DNA from: Whitmania pigra
Lineage: Eukaryota > Annelida > Clitellata > Hirudinida > Haemopidae
Length of the DNA: 64,000 nt
Reading direction: 5' to 3'
NCBI GenBank assembly: GCA_021613335.1
Contig: JAJTWR010000070.1
Span: 62,001-126,000, forward strand
Part shown: piece after piece, positions 38,368 to 46,724 of the stretch
Numbering within the stretch: position 1 is the first letter of the stretch
Layout of the letters: each line of letters begins with the position of its first letter
Translations under genes and position numbers: made by a program
Notes under the pieces: model-generated
Databases searched by the model: none
Seen by the model: only the letters and a program-made list of their open reading frames with translations
What the model was told of the DNA's origin: nothing

Positions 38368-39143
38368 TGCATCAATTTTTTGTCTTCGCTTAGGCAATTA
38401 GGATCGGCGAAACTCTGGAAATCGGCAATCAGGTCGTATTTTTTTGAAAATATATTTAATAAATGCGTTTCATTAAAAAACCAACAGGGGTATGACGCTA
38501 CGTAAATTGATTCAGGCACATGCTGCACGGTAATTCTGGACTCATCGTTTATAAAACTTGTTCGGTCTATAATAATGTGATTAAAATCGTAAGTTTGTAT
38601 TTCTTCCAATAGTTCAAAAGGCTTTTCTAAGTATTGAAGCACGCTACTAAGTAATAAAACATCAGGCTTTTTTACAGCCATACAACTGCCAATATCCCCA
38701 AAGAAATGAAGTTGTTCATTTGCAAAATGTTGTTTACCGCATTCAACAAAATGCCGCTGTTCAACAATGCTCCAATTTATCGTTTTTAAGTTGGAAATAA
38801 ACGCGTGATTTTGATAAAATGAACTGCCAAGCGAGCCGCCGTAATCTAAAATATTTAATTCGTTATTATTATCTAACGCCGCTTTTTGAAGCCCCGCAAG
38901 TAATGGCCAGCTATATTCTATTTTTTCAAATAAAACGCTGTCTCTTTCGTAAGGTACAATACCGTTTTTAACTTTTAAAAGCGCCGAAAGGCATTTATTT
39001 AGTATTACTTGGTTATCATAACCGCTTGATTTTTCTGCAGCCTGGCTCCAAGACGAGAAATTTCCGTTCCATAGAATGGTTTCTTGTACGATTTTCTTTT
39101 TATTGGAAACCCCGAATATAAAACGCTTAATTAGTTTTTTCAA
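38331..39143 (-). CDS. Methyltransferase, TIGR04325 family
   Basis: A 270-residue putative SAM methyltransferase of the TIGR04325 type found in Leptospira and Bacteroidota surface polysaccharide loci. The N-terminal part has WSQAAEKSSGYDNQVIL. The SAM site is LNILDYGGSLGSSFYQN (about residues 94-110). VEQRHFVECGKQHF, then DVLLLSSVLQYLEKPFELL follows. IDRTSFINDESRITVQHVP is a family hallmark. It overlaps neighbours on both sides. The substrate is unknown. Confidence 0.88.
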   Translation of the reverse strand: MKKLIKRFIFGVSNKKKIVQETILWNGNFSSWSQAAEKSSGYDNQVILNKCLSALLKVKNGIVPYERDSVLFEKIEYSWPLLAGLQKAALDNNNELNILDYGGSLGSSFYQNHAFISNLKTINWSIVEQRHFVECGKQHFANEQLHFFGDIGSCMAVKKPDVLLLSSVLQYLEKPFELLEEIQTYDFNHIIIDRTSFINDESRITVQHVPESIYVASYPCWFFNETHLLNIFSKKYDLIADFQSFADPNCLSEDKKLMQWKGFILSKKKF

Positions 39144-40030
39144 ATCGAATTTACAAAATTAATTAATTTATAGAAACGAGAAGGTTTGAAATACTGCTTT
39201 ATTCTTTTTTTTACTAGCAGGTTGTCTGTCAACGGTATTGCTTTTACTTCACAATAGTCTTGAAAATTGTCGTATGCCAAAATGGCGGTTTTATAATGTG
39301 TTCCGCTACCATCAAGGCCGATATTCTTAATAAGCGGGATTTTGGGATAAAGAGTGAGCTTATTTTTTAAAAACGCGGATGCATACCATCTAATTGCCCA
39401 CGAATCTATATGTCCGTTTATTTGATCCATTAACATTTTAGTATAATCTATGGCTCCGTATATATCAAATTCAAACTCCAGATTTTTAGACCTGATGTTT
39501 TCTAACAAAATTTTGCCGTCTGAATTGAATAAATTCCAACCTCTTTTCCAGGTAGCCCATCCCCAACAATCGGCTCCTTTTAAAAAAAAAGTTTCCGGTA
39601 ATTTATTGGTTCTAACAGGATAAATATAACCATGAATTGAGCATACTTCTTCAACGTTTTGGTATAAATGTAATGCGTCATTCATATATTTTAAAAAACC
39701 TTTTCCTGTAACTATGTCGTCTTCTAACACAATTACTTTTCCATGCCTATTTGTTATTTCGGTTACGCCGTCAATTACAGAGTTGGCTAAACCTTTGTTT
39801 TTTTCATGCGTTTTGATATGTTTTTCCTTGAAAACCCAGTCTTTTTCTGCGATTTTTCGGGCTAATTTTATGTTGTTTAGGTTTTCGGTAGAAGAATTTT
39901 CTTTCGGGCCATCGCAGAAAATATAAAGTATAGACTCATTGGCCAGTTCATTTTTTTCTAATGCCAATAATGTTTGTTCGGTATGCCATGGCCGATTATA
40001 TATGAAAAGAACAACAGGAGCCGGATCCAT
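39140..40030 (-). CDS. GT-A glycosyltransferase of the GNT-I-like superfamily
   Basis: A 296-residue intact enzyme. It starts MDPAPVVLFIYNRPWHTEQT, with the typical LFIYNRPxHTxxTL helix. The metal-binding motif is VIVLEDDIVTGKGFLKYMNDAL (core LEDDIV). FFLKGADCWGWATWKRGW is the conserved Trp-rich acceptor-side motif, and NIGLDGSGTHY follows. This type is widespread in Bacteroidota capsule loci. The donor is unknown. It overlaps the methyltransferase gene by 4 bases. Confidence 0.88.
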   Translation of the reverse strand: MDPAPVVLFIYNRPWHTEQTLLALEKNELANESILYIFCDGPKENSSTENLNNIKLARKIAEKDWVFKEKHIKTHEKNKGLANSVIDGVTEITNRHGKVIVLEDDIVTGKGFLKYMNDALHLYQNVEEVCSIHGYIYPVRTNKLPETFFLKGADCWGWATWKRGWNLFNSDGKILLENIRSKNLEFEFDIYGAIDYTKMLMDQINGHIDSWAIRWYASAFLKNKLTLYPKIPLIKNIGLDGSGTHYKTAILAYDNFQDYCEVKAIPLTDNLLVKKRIKQYFKPSRFYKLINFVNSI

Positions 40031-40080
40031 TAGATTTAAAATTTTGCAAAAATAATTCGATTTTTTAGATGAGGGTTAAA

Positions 40081-40835
40081 TCAAACCTCAACGTTTTTTT
40101 TATAAAAGGATGTGTTAAAAGTTCTGGCGTAAAAAGTATAACCCTTTGTTGTTAAATATTTGTATACCTCGCTTGTATTAATTATAGAATTGATATCCAT
40201 TCTTAACTCTTCTACTAATATGTAATCAGGACGATATTTTGTCCAATCATTGCTTTTTAAAACAGCGAGATCCAATCCCTCTACATCAATTGTCATAAAA
40301 TCAATAGGTAAATTATCAGGCAAATACATGTCTAAAACTTTAAATAAGGGATAGGTTTTTAATTTGGTTTCAGATATAATATAAACATCTTTTAATGCGC
40401 TGAAATTTTGAGCCTCTTGAGGGCTAAAAGTGTTGAAAGCAGGATCATTAAACGCATAATAAATTAAATGTCCTTCGGTTTCGTTTATACCGATTTCTAA
40501 ATTGATATCCTTAGGACGTAGCTTGTCAAACAAAGCTTTTGTACCCGAAGCGGGCTCTATATTGATGCCGGTCCACCCTATTAAATATAGCTTATAAGTA
40601 TTAGAATACTTTTAGGATGATGGGCGCCAATATCTATAAAAAAGCCGTTGGATTTGTTGAAAATACGATTTAGAAGGAGGTCTTCTCCTTCTTGTGAGTA
40701 GGATTCATTTATGTGGTGCAGGCGGTAAGAAAAGATTAATAGCTCTCGTTTTATGGATTCGGGTACGAATATTTTAAATAATTTGAATACTATTTTTGTA
40801 TATAATTTGAATACTATTTTTTTTAAAAGTTTCAT
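40081..40835 (-). pseudogene. FkbM-family methyltransferase with a single-base frameshift
   Basis: An N-terminal ORF of 84 codons (40835-40581) has ESYSQEGEDLLLNRIF and the SAM motif FFIDIGAHHPKS. The frame is then lost around 40608-40614 (AAAAGT on the minus strand). In the next frame it continues SNTYKLYLIGWTGINIEPAS and on through LPIDFMTIDVEGLDLAVLKS (the FkbM motif) and ILVEELRMDINSI to a stop at 40081. GAHHPxxxSNTYxLY is the standard sequence at this point, so one base has been lost. The two parts together give a full FkbM protein of about 251 residues. Confidence 0.82.
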
Positions 40836-40839
40836 ATGT

Positions 40840-41430
40840 TCACTTTTTATGATTATAATTTAAATTAAAAACACGTGGCCAAGGGGATACAAATAAGCTG
40901 TTTTCATCGAAGTTTACTTTAGAAACAATGCGCCGAATATCAATGATAGAGATTTTGATTTAATTTCCTTTTAATATGGCGGCTCCTTTTCCTATCTAAA
41001 CCTTATTTTTTATTACTATTTGGAGATGTTTTCGGCTTACTAAGTTCATAGAATGAGTGTTTGTGTCGAATATGCAAATCTCGTAAGAGATTGCACAAAA
41101 ATTACCTAAGTCAATTTTTTTTCGCATTTAATTTCCGAACCCTCATTTACAAAAGCGTAATCCCCAATATTTAATTTTCTGCCAAATCGATATAGAATAT
41201 CACATCTTATACTTGAGTTATTTCCAATTGTTGTATGGCCTCCATCTATAACAGAGATTAATCGTTTTTCAGATAAATTTAAATAATTATATTGTCCAAA
41301 TAATAAGTTCTGCGTGTGTGATAAATTTGACAATTTTCCAACCCCCCCCGTCTATTCTATTCGTAGGAAATTCTCATCACGCACAATAATTTCCGAATTT
41401 TTAATTTTAACCTCATCTTCATCACAATAG
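40840..41430 (-). pseudogene. Decayed hexapeptide-repeat acetyltransferase
   Basis: Fragments of one left-handed beta-helix acetyltransferase lie in order in three frames: VKIKNSEIIVRDENFLRIE, then a run of eight G (C8 at 41342-41349), then HTTIGNNSSIRCDI and LNIGDYAFVNEGSEIKCEKK. After an A8 run (41115-41122) comes LGNFCAISYEICIFDTNTHS, then VxIGKGAAILKG with an in-frame TAG (40996-40998) replacing the usual Trp. Last is VSKVNFDENSLFVSPWPRVF and a TGA at 40840. NFCAIS, the Asp-x-His region and IGKGAAILKG are family landmarks. It has at least two indels and two stops, so it is more decayed than its neighbours. It may once have supplied the N-acetyl step for the Fdt sugar. Confidence 0.75.
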
Positions 41431-41435
41431 CTGAA

Positions 41436-42749
41436 TTACTTATTTTTTAGCGAAGTTATATGATTAGCATTTAAATGAAATTTATGGTCAACTAAAAAAT
41501 AACCCTGAATATTATTTGAAATGTATCCTACTTCGAAAAAATCGCCATTTTCAACATGAATTGTTCCGGCTTTTATAATCCAGTCAGAAATTTGCTGGTT
41601 AGTTGTCATATATAATGAATAAGTATAACTTCCTTGTTTGAGAGTCAATTTAGGTAATTCTATTGTTATATTAAATTTTTTGGCATGTATATTATTAATA
41701 GGCTGTTTTGTTAAGTGATTAGACAAAACAAACAATCTGGTTTCATAAGAGTCATCAAATACCACGTAGATTTCCAGCCCATTTATTTTATCGGGAATTG
41801 TTTTTTCTAAATCCATTTTGATAAAATATTTCTTTCCAGACATTAATGTGCTTACTTGTTGACCATCCACATCCTCAAAAGTTACTTTAGAAAACCGAAC
41901 GTTTTGAGACCCTCCTTGCCTAACAGCGTCTTCTAAAACGCCTTCTTTATGATGATCATCGTTGGTTACATATGAATTTATAGCATTGCTTGCTTCGCCG
42001 AAATACGTCAGTTCGCCCTTGTTTAAAAGAAGACCGATATTACAAAGAGTTTGCATATTTCCCATATTATGGCTTACAAACAACACTGTTCTGCCTTCGT
42101 TTTTGCTTATATTGCTCATTTTGCCCAGGCACTTTTTTTGAAATTCGGCGTCGCCTACAGCTAAAACCTCATCTACAATCAATATTTCGCTTTCTAAATG
42201 TGCGGCTACGGCAAAAGCTAACCGTACATACATGCCGCTGGAATATCGTTTTACAGGGGTATCAATATAACGTTCTACCCCGGCAAAATCTACAATGGCG
42301 TCAAAATGACGGGTAATCTCTTTTTTGCGCATGCCAAGAATCGCTCCATTGAGATAAATATTTTCGCGGCCTGTTAGTTCGTAATGAAAACCGGTTCCAA
42401 CTTCTAAAAGAGAGGCAACCCGCCCCTTTCCTTTGATTTTGCCTGTGGTAGGAGAGGTTACTCGGCTCAATATTTTCAGCAAGGTAGATTTACCGGAACC
42501 GTTACGGCCAATAATACCTACGGCATCGCCCCGCTCAATTTCAAAACTCAGGTCTTTTAAACTCCACACTACATTGTTAATGCCTTTGCTGTTGCGATCG
42601 TTGGTTTCGCCGATTTTTAAAAAGGGGTCTTCTTTACCCCGTAACCTGGCCAACCAACGTTCAAGATCTCGGCTAATGGTGCCGGTTCCTATTTCGCCGA
42701 GTTGGTATATTTTAGAAAGACCTTCTACTTTAATGACAAAATTACTCAT
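41436..42749 (-). CDS. wzt: ABC transporter ATPase for polysaccharide export (Wzt) with C-terminal carbohydrate-binding domain
   Basis: A 437-residue ATPase that drives export of finished lipid-linked glycan through the Wzm channel. Walker A is GIIGRNGSGKSTLLK, the signature is KRYSSGMYVRLAFAV and Walker B ILIVDEVLAVGD. A Gly-rich loop GTGFHYELTGRENIYLNG matches the Wzt/TagH type. Residues about 280-437 form an added beta-sandwich of the Wzt C-terminal type (VRFSKVTFEDVDGQQVSTL to the end), which in known systems reads the capped end of the glycan. The start at 42749 is the only sensible one. It is 94 bases after wzm. Confidence 0.93.
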   Translation of the reverse strand: MSNFVIKVEGLSKIYQLGEIGTGTISRDLERWLARLRGKEDPFLKIGETNDRNSKGINNVVWSLKDLSFEIERGDAVGIIGRNGSGKSTLLKILSRVTSPTTGKIKGKGRVASLLEVGTGFHYELTGRENIYLNGAILGMRKKEITRHFDAIVDFAGVERYIDTPVKRYSSGMYVRLAFAVAAHLESEILIVDEVLAVGDAEFQKKCLGKMSNISKNEGRTVLFVSHNMGNMQTLCNIGLLLNKGELTYFGEASNAINSYVTNDDHHKEGVLEDAVRQGGSQNVRFSKVTFEDVDGQQVSTLMSGKKYFIKMDLEKTIPDKINGLEIYVVFDDSYETRLFVLSNHLTKQPINNIHAKKFNITIELPKLTLKQGSYTYSLYMTTNQQISDWIIKAGTIHVENGDFFEVGYISNNIQGYFLVDHKFHLNANHITSLKNK

Positions 42750-42843
42750 GTATTTTAAATTTCTATAAAAAAAATTACTGTCAGCAGTTAATGATATCTA
42801 TTTTTATATTTCTTAATAAATTTTAGGTAATGACAGAAGAAGC

Positions 42844-43701
42844 TTAAATGGTGTCTACAAAAGTTTTTTCTACCTTGTTAAAAATAACAATACCAAATAG
42901 CAGGATGATGCCGGTAATTAAACACGAGTAGCCTAAAAAAAACCAACTGAAGACGCCATTACCTAAAAAACCAAATCTAAAAATTTCGATAATAGGCGTC
43001 ATCGGGTTGTACTGAATAATCCAACTGTATGTGGGATATTTTTCAATAGCGGCAGATAAAGGGTATATAACGGTAGTTGCGTACATGAGTAATTGCACCC
43101 CAAAGGTTATCAGGTGGGCCAAGTCGCGGTACTTGGTGGTCATGGCAGAGATAATCATTCCGGCTCCTAAACCCAAAGCAGCCATTAAAAAAACAATTAA
43201 AGGAAAAAGCAAAATGTAAAATGTAAAATGAAAAGAAGCGCCTATATACCAATAATACCCCATCGTTAATATAAATAACAGCATTTGTACCCCAAAACGA
43301 ACTAAATTTGATACCACAATGCTTAAAGGCATAATTAGTCTTGGAAAGTATACCTTCCCAAAAATATAGGCATTATCTTTAAAAACGGTGGAGGTTTTGG
43401 TCAAACAGTCGGCAAAATAATTCCATGCCGTTATGCCTGCCATGTAAAAAAGAGGCTGAGGTAAGCCGTCTGTGCTAATGCCGGCTAAGTTTCCAAAAAC
43501 ATATGTGAAAATGATCGTTGTAAATAGCGGTTGAATAAAAAACCACAATGGCCCTAAAATAGTTTGCTTATAAAAAGATACAAAATCTCTTCGAACCAGA
43601 AGCCAAAGCAGGTCGCGATATTCCCAAACATCTTTAAGTTTAAGATCCAACAAAGAACTTTGCGGCTTTATTTCCCAATCGTGGGTTTGATAATTAATCA
43701 T
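42844..43701 (-). CDS. wzm: ABC-2 type polysaccharide export permease (Wzm)
   Basis: A 285-residue permease with six membrane spans. The N-terminal DVWEYRDLLWLLVRRDFVSFYKQT is the amphipathic gate helix. GPLWFFIQPLFTTIIFTYVFGNL is the first span pair, MTTKYRDLAHLITFGVQLLMY the central motif, and YNPMTPIIEIFRFGFLG the standard ABC2 end. With wzt it forms an ABC-dependent export system in the inner membrane, like those of A-band LPS and group 2 capsule. Confidence 0.93.
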   Translation of the reverse strand: MINYQTHDWEIKPQSSLLDLKLKDVWEYRDLLWLLVRRDFVSFYKQTILGPLWFFIQPLFTTIIFTYVFGNLAGISTDGLPQPLFYMAGITAWNYFADCLTKTSTVFKDNAYIFGKVYFPRLIMPLSIVVSNLVRFGVQMLLFILTMGYYWYIGASFHFTFYILLFPLIVFLMAALGLGAGMIISAMTTKYRDLAHLITFGVQLLMYATTVIYPLSAAIEKYPTYSWIIQYNPMTPIIEIFRFGFLGNGVFSWFFLGYSCLITGIILLFGIVIFNKVEKTFVDTI

Positions 43702-43786
43702 ATTTTATTTTTGGTGATTATGTATAGCTACGCCCTTTAAGTCCCAGTTTTTTTTGAAACTTTTGTCTTTCAGAAGTATAAGTTTT

Positions 43787-44293
43787 TTAATTTAAGGGTT
43801 CAATAAAAGCGGTCGCTACTTTAAGTTCAAATGCAACCCCAATATTATCTAATCTTAAAATAATATGTTTTTTTCCTTTATATTTTACTGTTTCGGCCGT
43901 CATTCCTTTTAGAGGGCCTGCTTTAATTAAAACTTTTGTACCCGGATTAATTTCAAAATCGAGCATTTCAAGTTCTTGATCGGTAGCCAATAACATTTTT
44001 AATCCATCAATTTGTTGTTGCGGAATAAAGGCCGCTTTTCCGGAGAAATAAATAAAGTTGACCACTCCTTTTGTCATTAAAACGATACTTTGATCTTTTA
44101 TATTGATTTTTACGAACAAGTACGATTTAATGAGCGGTTCTTCGATGATTTTTTTGCGATCGCTCCACTGTTTTAACACTTTTTTCAAAGGTAAATAACA
44201 GGTAATTCCTTTTTTTGTCAGCTCGTCGTAAACTTTTTTTTCTGTCCGCGATTTGGTATAAACAGGAAACCACATTTCTTTCGTTTTATCCAT
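43787..44293 (-). CDS. NusG-like transcription antiterminator (UpxY family)
   Basis: A NusG N-terminal domain protein. From the ATG at 44293 (MDKTKEMWFPVYTKSRTEKK) it has 168 residues. WFPVYTKSRTEKKVYDELTKKGITCYLP is the family start, PLIKSYLFVKIN and VVNFIYFSGKAAFIP follow, and a KOW-like C-terminal part contains PGTKVLIKAGPLKGMTAE. UpxY proteins prevent early termination in capsule operons of Bacteroides. The frame is open to 44329, overlapping wzc, but that part is not NusG-like. It is third in the locus, after wza and wzc, and 30 kb of genes follow downstream. Confidence 0.88.
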   Translation of the reverse strand: MDKTKEMWFPVYTKSRTEKKVYDELTKKGITCYLPLKKVLKQWSDRKKIIEEPLIKSYLFVKINIKDQSIVLMTKGVVNFIYFSGKAAFIPQQQIDGLKMLLATDQELEMLDFEINPGTKVLIKAGPLKGMTAETVKYKGKKHIILRLDNIGVAFELKVATAFIEPLN

Positions 44294-44301
44294 CCCGCGC
44301 A

Positions 44302-46722
44302 TTAGCTTTTTTTCCAAATTTCCCACCATTTTCTTTTTTTCATCTCATCAGAATAATATCCTCCTTCATAGTCGTAGTTAGAAAAATCTGTATAATAATA
44401 ATAGCTGACGTAAGAGCTGCCGGAATAATTTGTGCTGTAATACCTGCTATGTAAAATATCGTTATCAAAAGCATTTAAAATAATGGCAATATTGTTTAAC
44501 CCAAATTCTTTAGACAAACGTTCGGGAACAGATGCCGCATAATATTTAGAAACGCCTGACCGAATTACAAACAGATTGATATCGGCCATACGAATTAAAG
44601 GCGCGGTATCGGAAACCAATCCAACCGGAGCAGAGTCAATAATTACAAAATCATAATCAGCCGATAGGTCTGTAATAAGATCTTTCATTTTTGAGGAATA
44701 TAAAAGCTCTGAGGGGTTGGGCGGCATAGGGCCTGCCGGAATAAAATTCATATTCTCTATTTCGGTTTTATAAATAATTTCTTCTAAAGTTGATTGATTG
44801 GATAAATACGAACTTAAGCCTTTTAAGTTATTAACCTGAAAGGTTTTATGTAATTTAGATTTTCGTAAGTCGGCCGCAATAATGATTATTTTTTTATCAA
44901 TTAAGCTAAGGGTACTTGCAAGGTTAATCGTGGTAAAAGATTTACCTTCTCCAGAAACTTCTGAGGTAATACACACCACTTTATGGGCTTTTTCAGCAGC
45001 TAAAAAGCTTAAATTGGTACGCACTGAACGCACGGATTCTGCAAATAAACTTTTCGGATTTTTGATGGAAACAATTTCCCTGTTATCTTCGCTCACATTG
45101 CCAGGGTATTTCCTTATAATACCGATGATGGGGATATTGGTTAAACTTTCAATGGTTTCTTTATCATATATAAACGGATTCAGCAACCGAACTAAAAATA
45201 TCAAGCCTATACCCGCTAACAAACCGGCAAATAAAGCAAAAGTATATGTTTTACGAGGAATAGGCGAAATAGGAAAAGAGTTTACCAAGGCTAAGTCTAC
45301 AATTACCGAGCCTGGCGTTACGGCAGCCTTACTAATTTGTGCTTCTAATTTTTTTTCAGAGAGGAAAGAGTAAACTTTTTGATTGATATTAAAATTGGCT
45401 TGCAGATCAATATAATTTCGTTCAGCTTTTGGAATGGTATTAAAATTCTGCTTGGTTTTAGCGATCAGAAGATTGAGGTATTTAATTGTTTCCTTATTTT
45501 TTTCCTGTTGTATTTTAACGTTATTTAAAAAAGCGGTTTTTACTTCAATAAGCATTTTGTCTATTTGTGTTATAAAAGTAGAAGTGGGTTTAAAAGATTG
45601 TAAACCATCGGTTCTTTGTTTTATCAAGTCGTTATAGATATTTATTAATGTAAGCATTTGCGGATCGCTTATGCCCTGTAAGTTGAAATTGATGAGGTTT
45701 TCGTCTTTGTTGTTAATAATAGCTTGCTTTACTTGACTGATTATCAGTTCCTGTAAATTAAGATTTCTTTTTTGATTTTCAAAATCTGTTATCTCTTTCA
45801 AAATTTTTTCAGAACCCGACGAAATGTCTAACATTTGGTTGTCTACTTTAAATTGCTCTATTTTTTTACCCGAAGAGGCAACCACATTTGCCATGTTGCG
45901 TAAAAGAGTATCGATAAACAAGATGGTTTGGTGGGCAGATTGAGAGCGTTGTTTTCGGTCAAATCTTACGTAAGAATTAATAATGGCATTAAGGCCATCG
46001 GTAGCAAAAAAGGGATTTGAGTCTGTTTGTACAATATTTAAAATATTGGTGTTTTTGTTATCCATCATAGATAACCCGCTTCTTAAACGACTAATAATTT
46101 CGCTTTTGGTATTGAATTTAAAAACATAAGTTACTCCTTTGGGTAATTTTAAAATAGCGGGGAGGGCGATACGAAATTTAATGTTGGGTAAACTGATGAT
46201 TTGGTTAAAATTATAAATTTTGGCGTGTTCAACTCCGTTCAAATTGTAAGCCAGTTCAAAATTATTGCTGTTTATAGTTGTTAATTCTATCGGACTCGTA
46301 TAATAACTGGTCGTATCTCTATCAATAATCTCTACATGGAAAGGTTTTTGAGGATAAAGATCTTTGGTTCGTATGCGGCCTTTTAAAAAATAAGAAACAT
46401 CATAATTCAGTAGACTTGCCGCTTTATTTAAAACCTCTCTAGAGGAAATTACAAATGTTTCAGAGGCAATTTTATTGGTGCGATCGTATACATTACGAAC
46501 ATTTAATAATTCTGAAATTTCTGATCGCTTTTCTTCAAATTTTAAAGAAGCGCTTGTAGAATAGGAGGGGGGGGTATACCAAAGATAGATATAAGCAAGT
46601 AATACTGAAATAAATATTGTGCTGGCTACCCAATACCAACGACTAAGAATAATCTTAACAATTTTAGTATAATCAATATCCTGTTTAATGTTCGACTTAT
46701 TATTCAATTCCTTATCCTGCAT
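44302..46722 (-). CDS. wzc: Polysaccharide co-polymerase and tyrosine autokinase (Wzc)
   Basis: An 806-residue inner membrane protein that controls chain length and export. There is an N-terminal span (about 28-50) and a large periplasmic Wzz-type domain with coiled-coil segments (about 270-470). PRKTYTFALFAGLLAGIGLIF is the second span. The cytoplasmic BY-kinase domain has Walker A SEVSGEGKSFTT, Walker A' IIAADLRKSKLHK and Walker B FVIIDSAPVG. The C-terminal tail has about 14 Tyr in 40 residues (SRYYSTNYSGSSYVSYYYY), the autophosphorylation cluster. It starts 2 bases after the wza stop. A run of eight C in codons for TPPS (46565-46572) keeps the frame. Confidence 0.95.
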   Translation of the reverse strand: MQDKELNNKSNIKQDIDYTKIVKIILSRWYWVASTIFISVLLAYIYLWYTPPSYSTSASLKFEEKRSEISELLNVRNVYDRTNKIASETFVISSREVLNKAASLLNYDVSYFLKGRIRTKDLYPQKPFHVEIIDRDTTSYYTSPIELTTINSNNFELAYNLNGVEHAKIYNFNQIISLPNIKFRIALPAILKLPKGVTYVFKFNTKSEIISRLRSGLSMMDNKNTNILNIVQTDSNPFFATDGLNAIINSYVRFDRKQRSQSAHQTILFIDTLLRNMANVVASSGKKIEQFKVDNQMLDISSGSEKILKEITDFENQKRNLNLQELIISQVKQAIINNKDENLINFNLQGISDPQMLTLINIYNDLIKQRTDGLQSFKPTSTFITQIDKMLIEVKTAFLNNVKIQQEKNKETIKYLNLLIAKTKQNFNTIPKAERNYIDLQANFNINQKVYSFLSEKKLEAQISKAAVTPGSVIVDLALVNSFPISPIPRKTYTFALFAGLLAGIGLIFLVRLLNPFIYDKETIESLTNIPIIGIIRKYPGNVSEDNREIVSIKNPKSLFAESVRSVRTNLSFLAAEKAHKVVCITSEVSGEGKSFTTINLASTLSLIDKKIIIIAADLRKSKLHKTFQVNNLKGLSSYLSNQSTLEEIIYKTEIENMNFIPAGPMPPNPSELLYSSKMKDLITDLSADYDFVIIDSAPVGLVSDTAPLIRMADINLFVIRSGVSKYYAASVPERLSKEFGLNNIAIILNAFDNDILHSRYYSTNYSGSSYVSYYYYTDFSNYDYEGGYYSDEMKKRKWWEIWKKS

Positions 46723-46724
46723 GA

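Noticed and set aside
46562..46576. Run of eight G/C in wzc as another broken tract
   Set aside because: The frame continues correctly through it (WYTPPSYSTS), so wzc is intact. It could still be a slippage site, but nothing shows that.
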